From Spirochaetia bacterium (GTDB taxonomy: Bacteria > Spirochaetota > UBA4802 > UBA5550), in the NCBI GenBank assembly GCA_009885955.1, contig VFJS01000054.1:120342-184341 (forward strand): DNA of 64,000 nt, written 5' to 3'. Position numbers and translations under genes: made by a program. The notes under the pieces are model-generated. The model saw only the letters and a program-made list of their open reading frames with translations, made no database searches and was not told the DNA's origin. Shown piece after piece: positions 54,943 to 63,892 of this stretch (positions within the stretch are counted from its first letter, which is position 1; every line of letters begins with the position of its first letter).

Positions 54943-55347
54943 ATGATGGAGAATAATATCATAAAAACAAATAAAGTGTTGATTGTTGAGGATAACCTTA
55001 TTAACCAGCGGCTTTACCAGAGGCTGTTTGAGAAAAGGGGATTTATCACATTAACGGCAGACAACGGAAGAGAGGCTATTACAATATATCTTACTAATCA
55101 GGATATAGATTTAATTATGATGGACATTCAGATGCCGGTACTTGACGGCATTGAAACAACAAGGGCAATTCGAACTATTGAAACAAAAAACGGAACATCT
55201 GCAAGAGTGCCTATTATTGCCCTGACTGCCTATACAATGAAAGATGATGAATATTTTTCTGCAGGATGCACCGATTATATAACAAAACCGATTAATGGAT
55301 TTATGCTCGATTCAATTATTGATAAATATCTGAAAAAAGCGGATTAA
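54943..55347 (+). CDS. Single-domain response regulator (CheY-like)
   Basis: One receiver domain of about 125 residues: acidic pair in VLIVEDNLINQRLYQRLFEK, phospho-acceptor Asp in LIMMDIQMPVLDGIETTR (near residue 60), Thr/Ser in IIALTAYTMKDD and Lys in YITKPINGFML. No output domain. It resembles the receivers of hybrid kinases more than CheY proper. There is no ribosome-binding site; ATG 54943 and 54946 lie about 6 and 9 nt after the predicted transcription start, so the mRNA may be nearly leaderless. No kinase is adjacent. Confidence 0.9.
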   Translation: MMENNIIKTNKVLIVEDNLINQRLYQRLFEKRGFITLTADNGREAITIYLTNQDIDLIMMDIQMPVLDGIETTRAIRTIETKNGTSARVPIIALTAYTMKDDEYFSAGCTDYITKPINGFMLDSIIDKYLKKAD

Positions 55348-55402
55348 GAAACATTAACGGCTTATATAAAACAAACGGGTTGACTAAAAATAAAAAAAAT
55401 TT

Positions 55403-55486
55403 TGCCGCGAGAGGGAGTCGAACCCTCACAAGCAATTGCTCGCTAGACCCTGAACCTAGTGCGTCTGCCAATTCCGCCATCGCGGC
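55403..55486 (-). tRNA. tRNA-Leu (CAG)
   Basis: The 84-nt sequence folds as a tRNA: acceptor GCCGCGA pairs with TCGCGGC, D-arm contains GGCGGAATTGGCAGACGC, the anticodon stem CTAGG/TCTAG has loop TTCAGGG with anticodon CAG, and a long variable arm follows as expected for leucine. The T-arm is GAGGGTTCGACTCCCTC. Discriminator is A; CCA is not encoded. It lies downstream of greA and is transcribed leftward. Confidence 0.97.
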
Positions 55487-55615
55487 AGCATTATGTAATC
55501 ATGTCATATACACAATGACAGTCTGAATATAAAAAATATTGTTTTTTTGTCAAATCAATCAGCGCCTCTTCAAAAAAAATTGAGGAACTGAGTGCCTTTA
55601 ATTATTCCGGTTTCC

Positions 55616-58318
55616 TTAAATGTATTTGTCAATGGAAAGTATCCTGAATTTTTTTGTCTCATCATCCAGTTTGAATTCCACCTCATCATTTACCTTTTTC
55701 CCGAGTATTGATTTTGCAATGGGTGAGCGGTATGAAAGCACTCCAGTGGCAAAGTCAGCATCCCATGGGCCGAGTATAACATAATCAACTACTTCTCCCG
55801 TATTAAGGTCGCTAAACTTCACCCTGGTTCCGATGTTTACATTCAAAATAGAGATGGTATCCACATTGAGGATATCGGCTTTCTTTATCTCTTCATCGAG
55901 CCTGGTAATGGAGCTTTTCAGTATGGCCTGCTTATCCGTGAGGGCATTGTATTCCACGTTTTCCCTGAGGTCGCCTGACACTTCGGAAACCTTGGATAGC
56001 TCCCTGGACAGGGCGGCCATATCCACGTTAACCATTTTATCCAGCTCAGATTTTTTTCTATCAAAACCGGCTTTTGTTACAATAAGCCTCTCAATATCCC
56101 CCTCTCCCTCATCCGAAGCGTAGTTGTGGCCAGCCTTGAAACCTGCATACGCTTCGATTACAAGGGCCAGAAATTTATCCTTTTTTGTCTGCTCCACATA
56201 GGTGAGATTATTGAATAGCTCAAATATTTTTCCGATAAATTCCTTGTCATGGTCCCTGATAATCTCCTTTAAGATAAGGTTTTCATTGCTGAAAAGAAGA
56301 TCCATGCATAAATTTTTCATTCTGTTGCCGTCAGTTTCAATCTTCTTCAATTCATTCATCAGGCGGAAAAAGGATAATACAAGCCCTTTCCTGGAATAAT
56401 CGAGCCAGTCATAGTCCCATGCCTTTGTAAGAAGATTCTTAGCTATCCAGAAAAATATCTCCGGATACTGTTTTACGCTTGTCATCAGCTTATCAATGAA
56501 ATCATTGATGACATTATAGGCTTTAGCCCTTATAAGCGTATTAATGATATATTTATGAATCCTGATAGGGAGCTCAAATAAGATGGCTGATACGACTTTC
56601 GGCCAGTCTTTCCTGTGCTCTTCAATGAGGTTCACGAGCTGCTTTTTGTAATCATAGGAATTAATCTTGATTGAGAGCTGATGGAGATCGCTGCTCTCGG
56701 TAATGATTCCAGTAACCCTGCCTTTGATAGCATCAAGTTTAGCTATGTTCATTTCCGAGAAGATATAAATATCTTTTAAAATAAAATAGGAGAGTATCAG
56801 CCTGGTTGATGAATTCCCCTTTGCCTCATCGATAAAATAGTCGATGAAATAGGATATCTCCTTGCCCCCGTCGTTCCACTCCACATTGTTAATGAACTCA
56901 ACCGCGGTATCGAGCCTGTCACTGAATGAATCGGCCTTGATGAATCTGTCGAGAAGCTCATCGGCGTAGGTGAGGGGCTTCTCCCTGAGATAAATTTCAT
57001 CTTTCTTTTTATCCGAAACGCCGAAAAGAGGATCTTTTTTTATTTTCACCCTGGCCTTGCTCCACCATTTCGCCCAATCCTTCTCTTTGACATATTTCGG
57101 AATTAGCTCATACTTAATATCAGCCTGGGAAATCTTTCCGCCGTAGGACTTTATGAGTATCAGAAAAAACTGCATGATATCTTCCGTAAAAAGACTGCCG
57201 ATGAGCTCAGGGTCCTCATATTCCACAACATAAATGTGATCCTTGCTTACAGGCATAAGCGACTGGAGAGCCATCTGGAAGGACATCTTGTGGTCCGGCT
57301 TGTTATTGAAGCTGATGGTGAGATTACTTTCGTCAATGTCAGTTATTTTGCCGAGCTGCCATGAGTTGTGATATACATAGTTCTCCAGGTCGAAAATAAT
57401 ATTCTTTTCGAAGTCCTGAATCGCGTATTTTACCGGGACCCTGTTGTCATCAAGTTTTGAGAGCTTGAGAAACTGGCTGAACTGTGAATGTACGCCGTAT
57501 TTCTTTTTATAGAATTTTATAAGATCTTTTCGCGCATTATTTTCAGCTGGCTTATATTTAAGGATCTTCTTTAAAATATCGATGGGAATATCAACATTTT
57601 CATCATCATCCCTGAACTTCTGAAGAAGAATTTTGAACAGGGTTGATACAAGCTCGGTCTGCCTGGCATCAACGAGCATCCTCTCAATCCTTTCAAAAAA
57701 AGGCATGTCGGTCCAGGAAAGCGCGGCCAGCTTGTTCCAGAGTCCCGTGACTTCATCAAAATCGCCGTTTTTAATAAACCCTTCTATCGAGAGTTTCATG
57801 TAATGAATACTCTTCTCAGGGTTCTCATCTATTATTGCCAGTGACAATTTTCTTGAGACCTCTGCGTCGAACCGGTCGATTTTCAATAAATTTTCAAGTA
57901 CCGGGATGGCCTCTTTGCTCCTGCCGAGCCTCTCAAGGCTTATTGCAAGCGCCCTGAAAGCAACGCTGCTCTCGCCATATTCAAGAATTTTTTCCGACAG
58001 CACTTCGACCACGGCCCACTTATGGTTATCCATGAAAAGGTCAATAAGCTCTCTGAGCCTGATGGAGTCCTCAATCTTATCGAGATGATATCCTATGAGC
58101 CCAACCAGGTAGCAGGCTGTGATTGATTCCTTGTGGTCATTCAAATGCCCTCTGCTTTCCTCAAGTGTTTCATTTATAAGTCCCTGGGAGACAACAATAT
58201 TAAAAAAGTCATCCAGGATCTTGAATCTCGATATGCCTATATCCTTGGGTTCGATCCTCCCCCACTGCTCCTCCTTGAACAGGGAGTTGAGTTTATCCAT
58301 CACTTTATCACCAGTCAT
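55616..58318 (-). CDS. greA: Transcription elongation factor GreA, spirochaetal long form
   Basis: The last about 160 residues are a complete GreA: N-terminal coiled coil with the acidic tip GDLRENVEYNALTDKQ (about residues 785-800) and the C-terminal FKBP-like domain (VKFSDLNTGEVVDYVILGP, YRSPIAKSILGKKVNDEVEF). The first about 740 residues are a long helical, TPR/HEAT-like extension (AISLERLGRSKEAIPVLENL, FYKKKYGVHSQFSQFLKLSK). GreA rescues stalled RNA polymerase. Total 900 residues fits the long GreA known from Borrelia and Treponema. The extension is of unknown function. ATG 58318 is chosen; 58300 is possible. Confidence 0.92.
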   Translation of the reverse strand: MTGDKVMDKLNSLFKEEQWGRIEPKDIGISRFKILDDFFNIVVSQGLINETLEESRGHLNDHKESITACYLVGLIGYHLDKIEDSIRLRELIDLFMDNHKWAVVEVLSEKILEYGESSVAFRALAISLERLGRSKEAIPVLENLLKIDRFDAEVSRKLSLAIIDENPEKSIHYMKLSIEGFIKNGDFDEVTGLWNKLAALSWTDMPFFERIERMLVDARQTELVSTLFKILLQKFRDDDENVDIPIDILKKILKYKPAENNARKDLIKFYKKKYGVHSQFSQFLKLSKLDDNRVPVKYAIQDFEKNIIFDLENYVYHNSWQLGKITDIDESNLTISFNNKPDHKMSFQMALQSLMPVSKDHIYVVEYEDPELIGSLFTEDIMQFFLILIKSYGGKISQADIKYELIPKYVKEKDWAKWWSKARVKIKKDPLFGVSDKKKDEIYLREKPLTYADELLDRFIKADSFSDRLDTAVEFINNVEWNDGGKEISYFIDYFIDEAKGNSSTRLILSYFILKDIYIFSEMNIAKLDAIKGRVTGIITESSDLHQLSIKINSYDYKKQLVNLIEEHRKDWPKVVSAILFELPIRIHKYIINTLIRAKAYNVINDFIDKLMTSVKQYPEIFFWIAKNLLTKAWDYDWLDYSRKGLVLSFFRLMNELKKIETDGNRMKNLCMDLLFSNENLILKEIIRDHDKEFIGKIFELFNNLTYVEQTKKDKFLALVIEAYAGFKAGHNYASDEGEGDIERLIVTKAGFDRKKSELDKMVNVDMAALSRELSKVSEVSGDLRENVEYNALTDKQAILKSSITRLDEEIKKADILNVDTISILNVNIGTRVKFSDLNTGEVVDYVILGPWDADFATGVLSYRSPIAKSILGKKVNDEVEFKLDDETKKFRILSIDKYI

Positions 58319-58361
58319 TTATTCCATCCAGAATGAAGAATTTTAATATCCTATAATAATA

Positions 58362-58394
58362 GAAATACCCATCATCCCTTTTGATGGGTATTTC
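58362..58394. terminator. Hairpin between flaA and greA
   Basis: Stem GAAATACCCATCA and its complement with an 8-nt loop, centred in the 150-nt gap before greA. No T-run follows on either strand, so its terminator function is uncertain. Confidence 0.4.
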
Positions 58395-58470
58395 AAGGAG
58401 TATTCAATGTTATTTCTAAGCTAAAAAATCAATTACGTCATATCTTTATTAATTAAATTGAGTATCTTTA

Positions 58471-59379
58471 TTATTTTTCTGTTTTCTTAGTACCGCCCGA
58501 TTTATCCCCATCTGAACCCTTTTCAAAGGCGTTATGAAGTTCCTGGCCGTCAAAGTTAACTTCATACGTATCCGTGAGCACTTTTATCTGATCAAGGAAT
58601 ACATAGGTGTCTCCGGGAACGGCGTTTGCCTTTGACCTGATAACAAATTTTGTCAGCTTAGTTATCCTTGTTGAAGGATAAGAAGATTCAGACTGAGGTA
58701 TATTCGCAGGGATATATACCTTCATCGGCTTCCAGCCGACAAAGTCAATGGTACCAAGATGGAGTACATGGGTATTTCCCACATAGTCCTTAATCCATAC
58801 CTCCAGGGTATACGGCCTCCCCCTGGCATGAACCCAGAGTGATATGGCCCTTGAACGTCCAGGAAGCTGTATGGCTCTCTCCTGAGTATTGCTATTGTTG
58901 CTCGGATCGAATGTAAAAGCAGCTTTGTTTTTATCCTTCCAGTCTACTTCCAAAGGCGGAAGCAGGCTGACAGAATTATATCCCGGGTATCTGAAAACAA
59001 AATGAATCCCCAGGCACTTGCTTTTGGTTTTTCCTTTTGTTGTTATTGAAAATTCCTCTGGAATCAGACTGCTTGGACTTCCTTCAACTATTTTCAATTC
59101 AAGAGTCGGGACAGGATTTTTCATCTTGCCCTTTCCTTCCTTCTCAGAATCCGACCCTTTAACCTGTCTCGGAGTCGATCTGACATCCCATCCGGTTTCC
59201 CCAATAGAGGTATTTTCAAAATCTTCAATTACAAGGGCCCGCATCTCTTCACCGCTTATATCTGATGGGACATTTGTGACAAGTTTTGAATCAACCCTGT
59301 TAGGGACAATAAATCCGGCGATAAAAACCGATATCACTATAACTGCCGCAAGCGTCAATTTTCTTGATTTCCGATTCAT
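58471..59379 (-). CDS. Periplasmic flagellar sheath protein FlaA (FlaA1-like)
   Basis: A signal peptide (about residues 1-31) precedes a FlaA domain recognised by IQLPGRSRAISLWVHARGRPYTL, LEVWIKDYVGNTHVLHLG, IDFVGWKPMKVYIP and DTYVFLDQIKVLTD. FlaA forms the sheath of spirochaetal filaments in the periplasm. The 302-residue length fits the longer paralogue of the pair known in Leptospira. The C terminus has a charged extension. It follows the other flaA gene on the same strand. Confidence 0.9.
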   Translation of the reverse strand: MNRKSRKLTLAAVIVISVFIAGFIVPNRVDSKLVTNVPSDISGEEMRALVIEDFENTSIGETGWDVRSTPRQVKGSDSEKEGKGKMKNPVPTLELKIVEGSPSSLIPEEFSITTKGKTKSKCLGIHFVFRYPGYNSVSLLPPLEVDWKDKNKAAFTFDPSNNSNTQERAIQLPGRSRAISLWVHARGRPYTLEVWIKDYVGNTHVLHLGTIDFVGWKPMKVYIPANIPQSESSYPSTRITKLTKFVIRSKANAVPGDTYVFLDQIKVLTDTYEVNFDGQELHNAFEKGSDGDKSGGTKKTEK

Positions 59380-59437
59380 AGTAAGCCTCCATTCTTTACT
59401 CTATATATAATAATCATAGCTGTCTCATCCATATATT

Positions 59438-60229
59438 TTACCATGTATCCTTGATGGATTCATCACCGGTAAATTCGGACAGATCCGTTACTATCCTGAA
59501 TTGATCAAGATAGAAATAGAATGTCCCGGGTATCTCATAATTATCGCTTTCCACAAAAAAAGATACAAAATGGAGGTTTTTATCAAGGACTGCATAACTT
59601 GTAGACTGAGGCAGCCATCCTGGAATGATAACCGACATCTCCTTCCATCCCCAGAAATCGAGTCTTCCCATCTTCAGTTTATGAAGATTTCCCCTGTAAT
59701 CCCTCAATTTCACATAAAGCGTATGGCGGAATTTTCTTCCAAGAGCCCAAACCTTGATTTCACGGGCCTTTCCTCTAATGATATATTCATTCGGGGGAAA
59801 AACTTCAACCCTGTCAAAACCCCTCTCCTGAAAATATGTTTTAACACCCATGACATATTTGTTCTGATGGGATATTTGATTTTCATCTGTTGTTTCTTCG
59901 GAAAAATCCCCGGGCTCTCCCTTTTCATTCAGGTTTTTCCCCTCGCTGTCCACCGGTTTAGGTTTTCCCTGGTATTTTCTTATTTTTGTTTCACCAACCG
60001 GACTCGTTGATATAGCCCTCCAATCCTCACATGCCTCAAAATCATTAAGCCAGTCAACTACCAGGCCATCCTGTTTTTTCTTTCCGGACTTGTCGGATTC
60101 AGTTGTTTTAGTGGTCGTTGTTTCCCCACCCTTTGGCTGCGCATTCAGTTTATTCATTACATTGCCGACAAAAAGCGCTATAACAAAAAAAGATATCGAC
60201 AACGTTAATAATTTAGCAGTCCTTTTCAT
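59438..60229 (-). CDS. Periplasmic flagellar sheath protein FlaA (FlaA2-like)
   Basis: A signal peptide (about residues 1-30, with VGNVMNKLNAQPKGG) is followed by a low-complexity Thr/Lys/Gly stretch and a FlaA domain (YIIRGKAREIKVWALGRKF, VKLRDYRGNLHKLKMGRLD, FWGWKEMSVIIPGWLP, YFYLDQFRIVTD). It is the first gene of the flaA pair and the shorter paralogue (263 residues). A near-consensus promoter lies about 140 nt upstream. Confidence 0.9.
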   Translation of the reverse strand: MKRTAKLLTLSISFFVIALFVGNVMNKLNAQPKGGETTTTKTTESDKSGKKKQDGLVVDWLNDFEACEDWRAISTSPVGETKIRKYQGKPKPVDSEGKNLNEKGEPGDFSEETTDENQISHQNKYVMGVKTYFQERGFDRVEVFPPNEYIIRGKAREIKVWALGRKFRHTLYVKLRDYRGNLHKLKMGRLDFWGWKEMSVIIPGWLPQSTSYAVLDKNLHFVSFFVESDNYEIPGTFYFYLDQFRIVTDLSEFTGDESIKDTW

Positions 60230-60367
60230 TGTTATCTCCTTATTAAATAAAATGACTTTTTCTCTAAATCTTCCCTGATCATGAAAAAATCACTATCATC
60301 CTGTTATTTTTATAAATCGGTAATAAATTATTTTATATTTAGAACAAAAAAATACATAATAAATATT

Positions 60368-60396
60368 ATATTATTAAATAAGTTAATGTATGTCAA
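60368..60396 (-). promoter_or_regulatory. Strong sigma70-type promoter of the flaA pair
   Basis: On the minus strand TTGACA (60396-60391), 17-nt spacer, TAATAT (60373-60368). It lies about 140 nt before the first flaA start, giving a long AT-rich leader. Confidence 0.7.
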
Positions 60397-60641
60397 GAAA
60401 ATAATAGTCCAAAATATCATCATCTTTAAATTAATGACTCTCCGGGACTTATAATAGGACATAATCAATATTTACATCGCTGAAAAGTTTAATTTTCTAC
60501 AAATTTATAACCTGCCCTTACTGAACTGTCAATAAGACTTAAATCGGCTCAATCTGATAAAAAAGTGGACATAAAATCGACATATTTTATGATATCCATC
60601 CATATTAACTTGTTTTTACCATAATATAGAGAAGGGAAACA

Positions 60642-61166
60642 ATGATATACAGGGAAGAGTTGCCGTCGAGAGGATATTCCTTTCTGAAAAAAGGACTCCT
60701 CATGGCAGGGGGCCTGGTGATGGGATTCATATTATCAAGAATATTCATCATCACATACATAATCAATGACAGTTCTATGCTGCCTGCCCTTACAAAAGGG
60801 GAGAGGGTATTTATCAGCACAATGTCGTCCCTTAACAGGGGGGATATAGTTCTTACAGCCTCACCGCTGGAACCCGGCACTGTTTATGTTAAGAGAATAA
60901 TCGCAGTTGAAAATGATATCATTGAGATAATACATAAGAAAATTTTCATCAATAAAAGCGAATTTGTATCTCCCTGGGGGAATACAGCCCTGGACAGACG
61001 AATATTCCCCGCGGCTTTTACCTACAGGGATAATATGCCTCCGTTGAAAATCGGTGGTTCCGAGTATTTCCTCATTGGAGACAACCTGGACAACAGCTTT
61101 GACAGCAGGTCCTTTGGCATAATACATAAAAAATCTATAAAGGGGAGGATGATTTACAAATTCTGA
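60642..61166 (+). CDS. lepB: Signal peptidase I
   Basis: The 174-residue enzyme cleaves Sec signal peptides at the outer face of the inner membrane. One membrane segment lies at about residues 20-42. The catalytic Ser (about 45, in NDSSMLPALTKGE) and Lys (about 84, in VYVKRIIAVEND) are present, and box E reads GDNLDNSFDSRSFG (about 150). It is short but complete. AAGGGA precedes the ATG. Confidence 0.92.
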   Translation: MIYREELPSRGYSFLKKGLLMAGGLVMGFILSRIFIITYIINDSSMLPALTKGERVFISTMSSLNRGDIVLTASPLEPGTVYVKRIIAVENDIIEIIHKKIFINKSEFVSPWGNTALDRRIFPAAFTYRDNMPPLKIGGSEYFLIGDNLDNSFDSRSFGIIHKKSIKGRMIYKF

Positions 61167-61214
61167 TTCTGAAAAAATCCGCGCCATATAAAACACCTGT
61201 AAAACTGTAGAAAA

Positions 61215-62339
61215 ATGAAGAATGATAAGATAAATAAAAACCGCCTGATAAAAACCTTCACCGACCTTGCTAAAATCCCTTCGCCTTCATGGGGGGAGGA
61301 AAAAGTGATACGCTATATCATGAACAGGCTGAAGATACTGGGGGTTTCGGGAAAAAAGGTCAAATGCCTTAAATCACATAATATCCTTGCAGTGGCCCAC
61401 GGGCCTTTGAAAAAGGCGGCGCCCATACTTTTCTCAGCCCATACGGATACAGTGGCCCCGTGCCATGGGATAAAACCGCTGATTAAGAGAAATAAAATCA
61501 CCTCCGACGGAACTACAATACTTGGAAGCGACGATAAGGCTGCTGTGGCCATGTTTCTGGAAGCCCTGGAAATAATCAGGGAACATAGAATGGCGCACGG
61601 GAGAATTGAATTCCTCTTCTCATGCGCAGAGGAGATCGGATTATTCGGCGCTAAAAACTTCGACCTGTCAGCGATAAAAGCAAAAAAGGCCTTTGTATTT
61701 GACAGCGGCGGAAGGGTGGGCAGGATCATCGTACAGGCCCCCTATCATATGACCATGGAGATATTCATCAGGGGGCGCGCGGCACATGCGGGAATGGAGC
61801 CGGAAAAGGGGATCAACGCCATACGGGTTCTTTCAGAGATCATTGTGAACATCCCGGCAGGGAGGATTGATATGGATACTACGGTTAATACGGGTATAAT
61901 CTCCGGCGGCAGGGCAACCAATATCGTCCCTGATGAAGCGTTCTGTAAAATTGAGATACGATCCATGGTAAAAGAAAAGATGAAAGAGATGGAGCAGAAG
62001 GTGAGGGCCTCGGTAAAAGATATTTCTGGAAAATTCGGCGCAAAATACAGGATTTCAGGCAACATGGAATATGAGGGCTTCTCAATTAAAAGGGATGATG
62101 GCATTGTAAAAATATCGTCGGAAGCTTTGGAAAATATCGGAATTAATCCTGCACTGCATGTTTCCGGGGGCGGCAGCGACACCAATATATTTAACAAAAA
62201 TGGGATCAGGGCAATTAATCTTTCATGCGGCATGCAGAAGGTTCATACTACGGGAGAATTTATCCTGATAAAAGATCTCATTGACGGAACAAGGCTTGTG
62301 CTCTCACTGATTGATACGGTGAACAGGCAGTCAGTATAA
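61215..62339 (+). CDS. M20 family peptidase, PepT-like
   Basis: The 374-residue zinc peptidase has the M20 metal ligands: His/Asp in FSAHTDTVAP (about residue 77), bridging Asp in GSDDKAAVAMF (about 114), the catalytic Glu pair in CAEEIGLFG (about 141), Asp in VFDSGG (about 161) and His in VHTTGEF near the C terminus. The overall pattern resembles tripeptidase PepT/YqjE. It is cytoplasmic and probably scavenges peptides. It ends at a bidirectional terminator. Confidence 0.9.
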   Translation: MKNDKINKNRLIKTFTDLAKIPSPSWGEEKVIRYIMNRLKILGVSGKKVKCLKSHNILAVAHGPLKKAAPILFSAHTDTVAPCHGIKPLIKRNKITSDGTTILGSDDKAAVAMFLEALEIIREHRMAHGRIEFLFSCAEEIGLFGAKNFDLSAIKAKKAFVFDSGGRVGRIIVQAPYHMTMEIFIRGRAAHAGMEPEKGINAIRVLSEIIVNIPAGRIDMDTTVNTGIISGGRATNIVPDEAFCKIEIRSMVKEKMKEMEQKVRASVKDISGKFGAKYRISGNMEYEGFSIKRDDGIVKISSEALENIGINPALHVSGGGSDTNIFNKNGIRAINLSCGMQKVHTTGEFILIKDLIDGTRLVLSLIDTVNRQSV

Positions 62340-62378
62340 CAAGGGCTGCCTCATTCATATCCCGAGACAGCCCTTGTT
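62338..62378. terminator. Bidirectional terminator between the M20 peptidase and Spy-like genes
   Basis: An 11-bp stem, AACAAGGGCTG and its complement, with a 19-nt loop overlaps the peptidase stop codon. Both genes converge on it. The T-runs are short on both sides. Confidence 0.6.
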
Positions 62379-62400
62379 CCTCAGAGGCAAATATCTGAAA

Positions 62401-62790
62401 TTATGTATTATTCCCTCCGCAGCAGCCTCCCCTCCGGTTACCGCCGCCAAAACCGCTTTTAAATTTCTCAGCCTGTTCCTTTGTGAGGACTTTTTCAATC
62501 TCTTTTCTGTGGTCATTCCTCAGGGACTCAATTTTATCATTGTTTCCCCGGTTTTCGAAATATTTTTCCCTGAATTTTGTTCCGATATCGAATATCTTTT
62601 TTTCCTGCTCATCAGAGAGGCCAAGCTCGGATTTCATTGCTTCGATATGCCTGAAACCCATACCCGGGCCGTACCCCTTCCCTCCGCCCGGCCCGCCGCA
62701 GAATCCCCTGCCGTATCCCTGGGCAAAGAGATTGGCAGCGGCCAGTGCCATGACAGCTGCTATTGATAATGCTATTAAACCCTTTTTCAT
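62401..62790 (-). CDS. Spy/CpxP-like periplasmic protein
   Basis: A signal peptide (about residues 1-23, ending NLFAQGYG) precedes glycine-rich segments and a helical middle (GLSDEQEKKIFDIGTKFREK, LRNDHRKEIEKVLTKEQAEK). The LTKEQ-type motif and length (129 residues) fit the Spy/CpxP/ZraP group of periplasmic chaperone or metal-resistance proteins. The C terminus GGCCGGNN may bind metal. Function is not certain. Confidence 0.75.
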   Translation of the reverse strand: MKKGLIALSIAAVMALAAANLFAQGYGRGFCGGPGGGKGYGPGMGFRHIEAMKSELGLSDEQEKKIFDIGTKFREKYFENRGNNDKIESLRNDHRKEIEKVLTKEQAEKFKSGFGGGNRRGGCCGGNNT

Positions 62791-62884
62791 ATGTTACTCC
62801 TTTTTATTGATTTTGCCGGTTAGACCCGGCACAGGAAGGAAAGGTTCCATTTTTACTACTTGACAAATAACATCGCAGCATAGT

Positions 62885-63700
62885 ATGAAAGGGGCGATGG
62901 ACAAAAAACTTCCCATTCTCATCATTATTCCCCATGGAGGATACAATATCCCCGAGGAAATAACCGGCTACGAGGCAGTTGACAGGCACGAAGTATTTAT
63001 GAATTCCGATGTCTGCGCCAATGACCTTTTTGATTTCAGCGCCTTTGCACATGCATGCGTGAGCACACATATATCGAGGCTGTTCATAGACCTTGACCGG
63101 TCATATCTTGAAGTGCCTCCGGTATCAAACAACGGTGTCATAAAAAAAAAGACTCTGAATCTGAAAGATGTTTTCAGTGAGGATTTTTTCCCCGACGAGA
63201 TGGCTATATCCAACATGCTCCGCCGGTATTATTTTCCATTTCATGAGTCCATTGAAAAAATAATGAAATCGGGAAAAATAAGGCTCATCATTGAATGCCA
63301 TACAATTTTCCCCGTGGGGCCGGAACTTTCACCGGACCCCTGGATGCCCAGGCCCATCGTCCACCTGGAGAATAGAATAAAGGAAAAAGAGAGTGAGCTC
63401 CTGAGCTGCACCATGGAAATGGCCCGCGGACTCATGGAGGCCATGGAGAAGTCTTTCAGCGGAGAAAAGGAGAACACAACAGAAAAGGCCAGGATAAACA
63501 ATCCGCTGTTCAACGGCCATATCCTGAACAGATTCGGCAGCGGCCAGGTGCCCATGATACGGCTTTCGGTTTCCCGATCGCTCTTTCTCAATGAAAACTA
63601 TTTCAACTACGAATTTCTGAAAATAGACGAGTACCGGATAAAAAAACTGAAGGCCCTCATATGGGAGGGGATTGAGAGGTTTTACCGGAAATTTTTCTGA
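62885..63700 (+). CDS. N-formylglutamate amidohydrolase family protein
   Basis: The 271-residue protein has the family motifs: IPHGGYNIPEEI at about residues 16-27, DLDRSYLEVPP at about 71, and IECHTIF near 138, with the conserved Asp, Arg and His residues of a zinc hydrolase. Members act in histidine degradation or related amide hydrolysis; no hut genes are here. Start may be ATG 62885 or 62897, the latter following AAGGGG closely. The next element rightward is the GC-rich region. Confidence 0.87.
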   Translation: MKGAMDKKLPILIIIPHGGYNIPEEITGYEAVDRHEVFMNSDVCANDLFDFSAFAHACVSTHISRLFIDLDRSYLEVPPVSNNGVIKKKTLNLKDVFSEDFFPDEMAISNMLRRYYFPFHESIEKIMKSGKIRLIIECHTIFPVGPELSPDPWMPRPIVHLENRIKEKESELLSCTMEMARGLMEAMEKSFSGEKENTTEKARINNPLFNGHILNRFGSGQVPMIRLSVSRSLFLNENYFNYEFLKIDEYRIKKLKALIWEGIERFYRKFF

Positions 63701-63737
63701 TAAAACTAAAGTTTTATGTACCCTTTGATGAAATTTG

Positions 63738-63892
63738 GATACTTCCCCCGCCGGCGCGGATGCCGGCGGCGAAGCGGGCCGCACGATGCGGCTTCTGCCG
63801 AGCAAGCCCCTCGCGGTGTTGAGCGACGCTCACGGATGAGATAGTGCAGTGCACTGTCAGGCCGAAGTTTTTTGCGACATCCTGTCACACAT
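63738..63892. repeat. GC-rich, hairpin-rich stretch next to the intron
   Basis: In contrast to the AT-rich flanks, this stretch is very GC-rich with several self-complementary segments: GCCGCATCGTGCGGC, GAGCGTCGCTC and CGCCGGCATCCGCGCCGGCG (minus strand). It contains no credible gene. It lies directly downstream of the intron's 3' boundary and could be the target exon or part of another mobile repeat. Confidence 0.5.
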
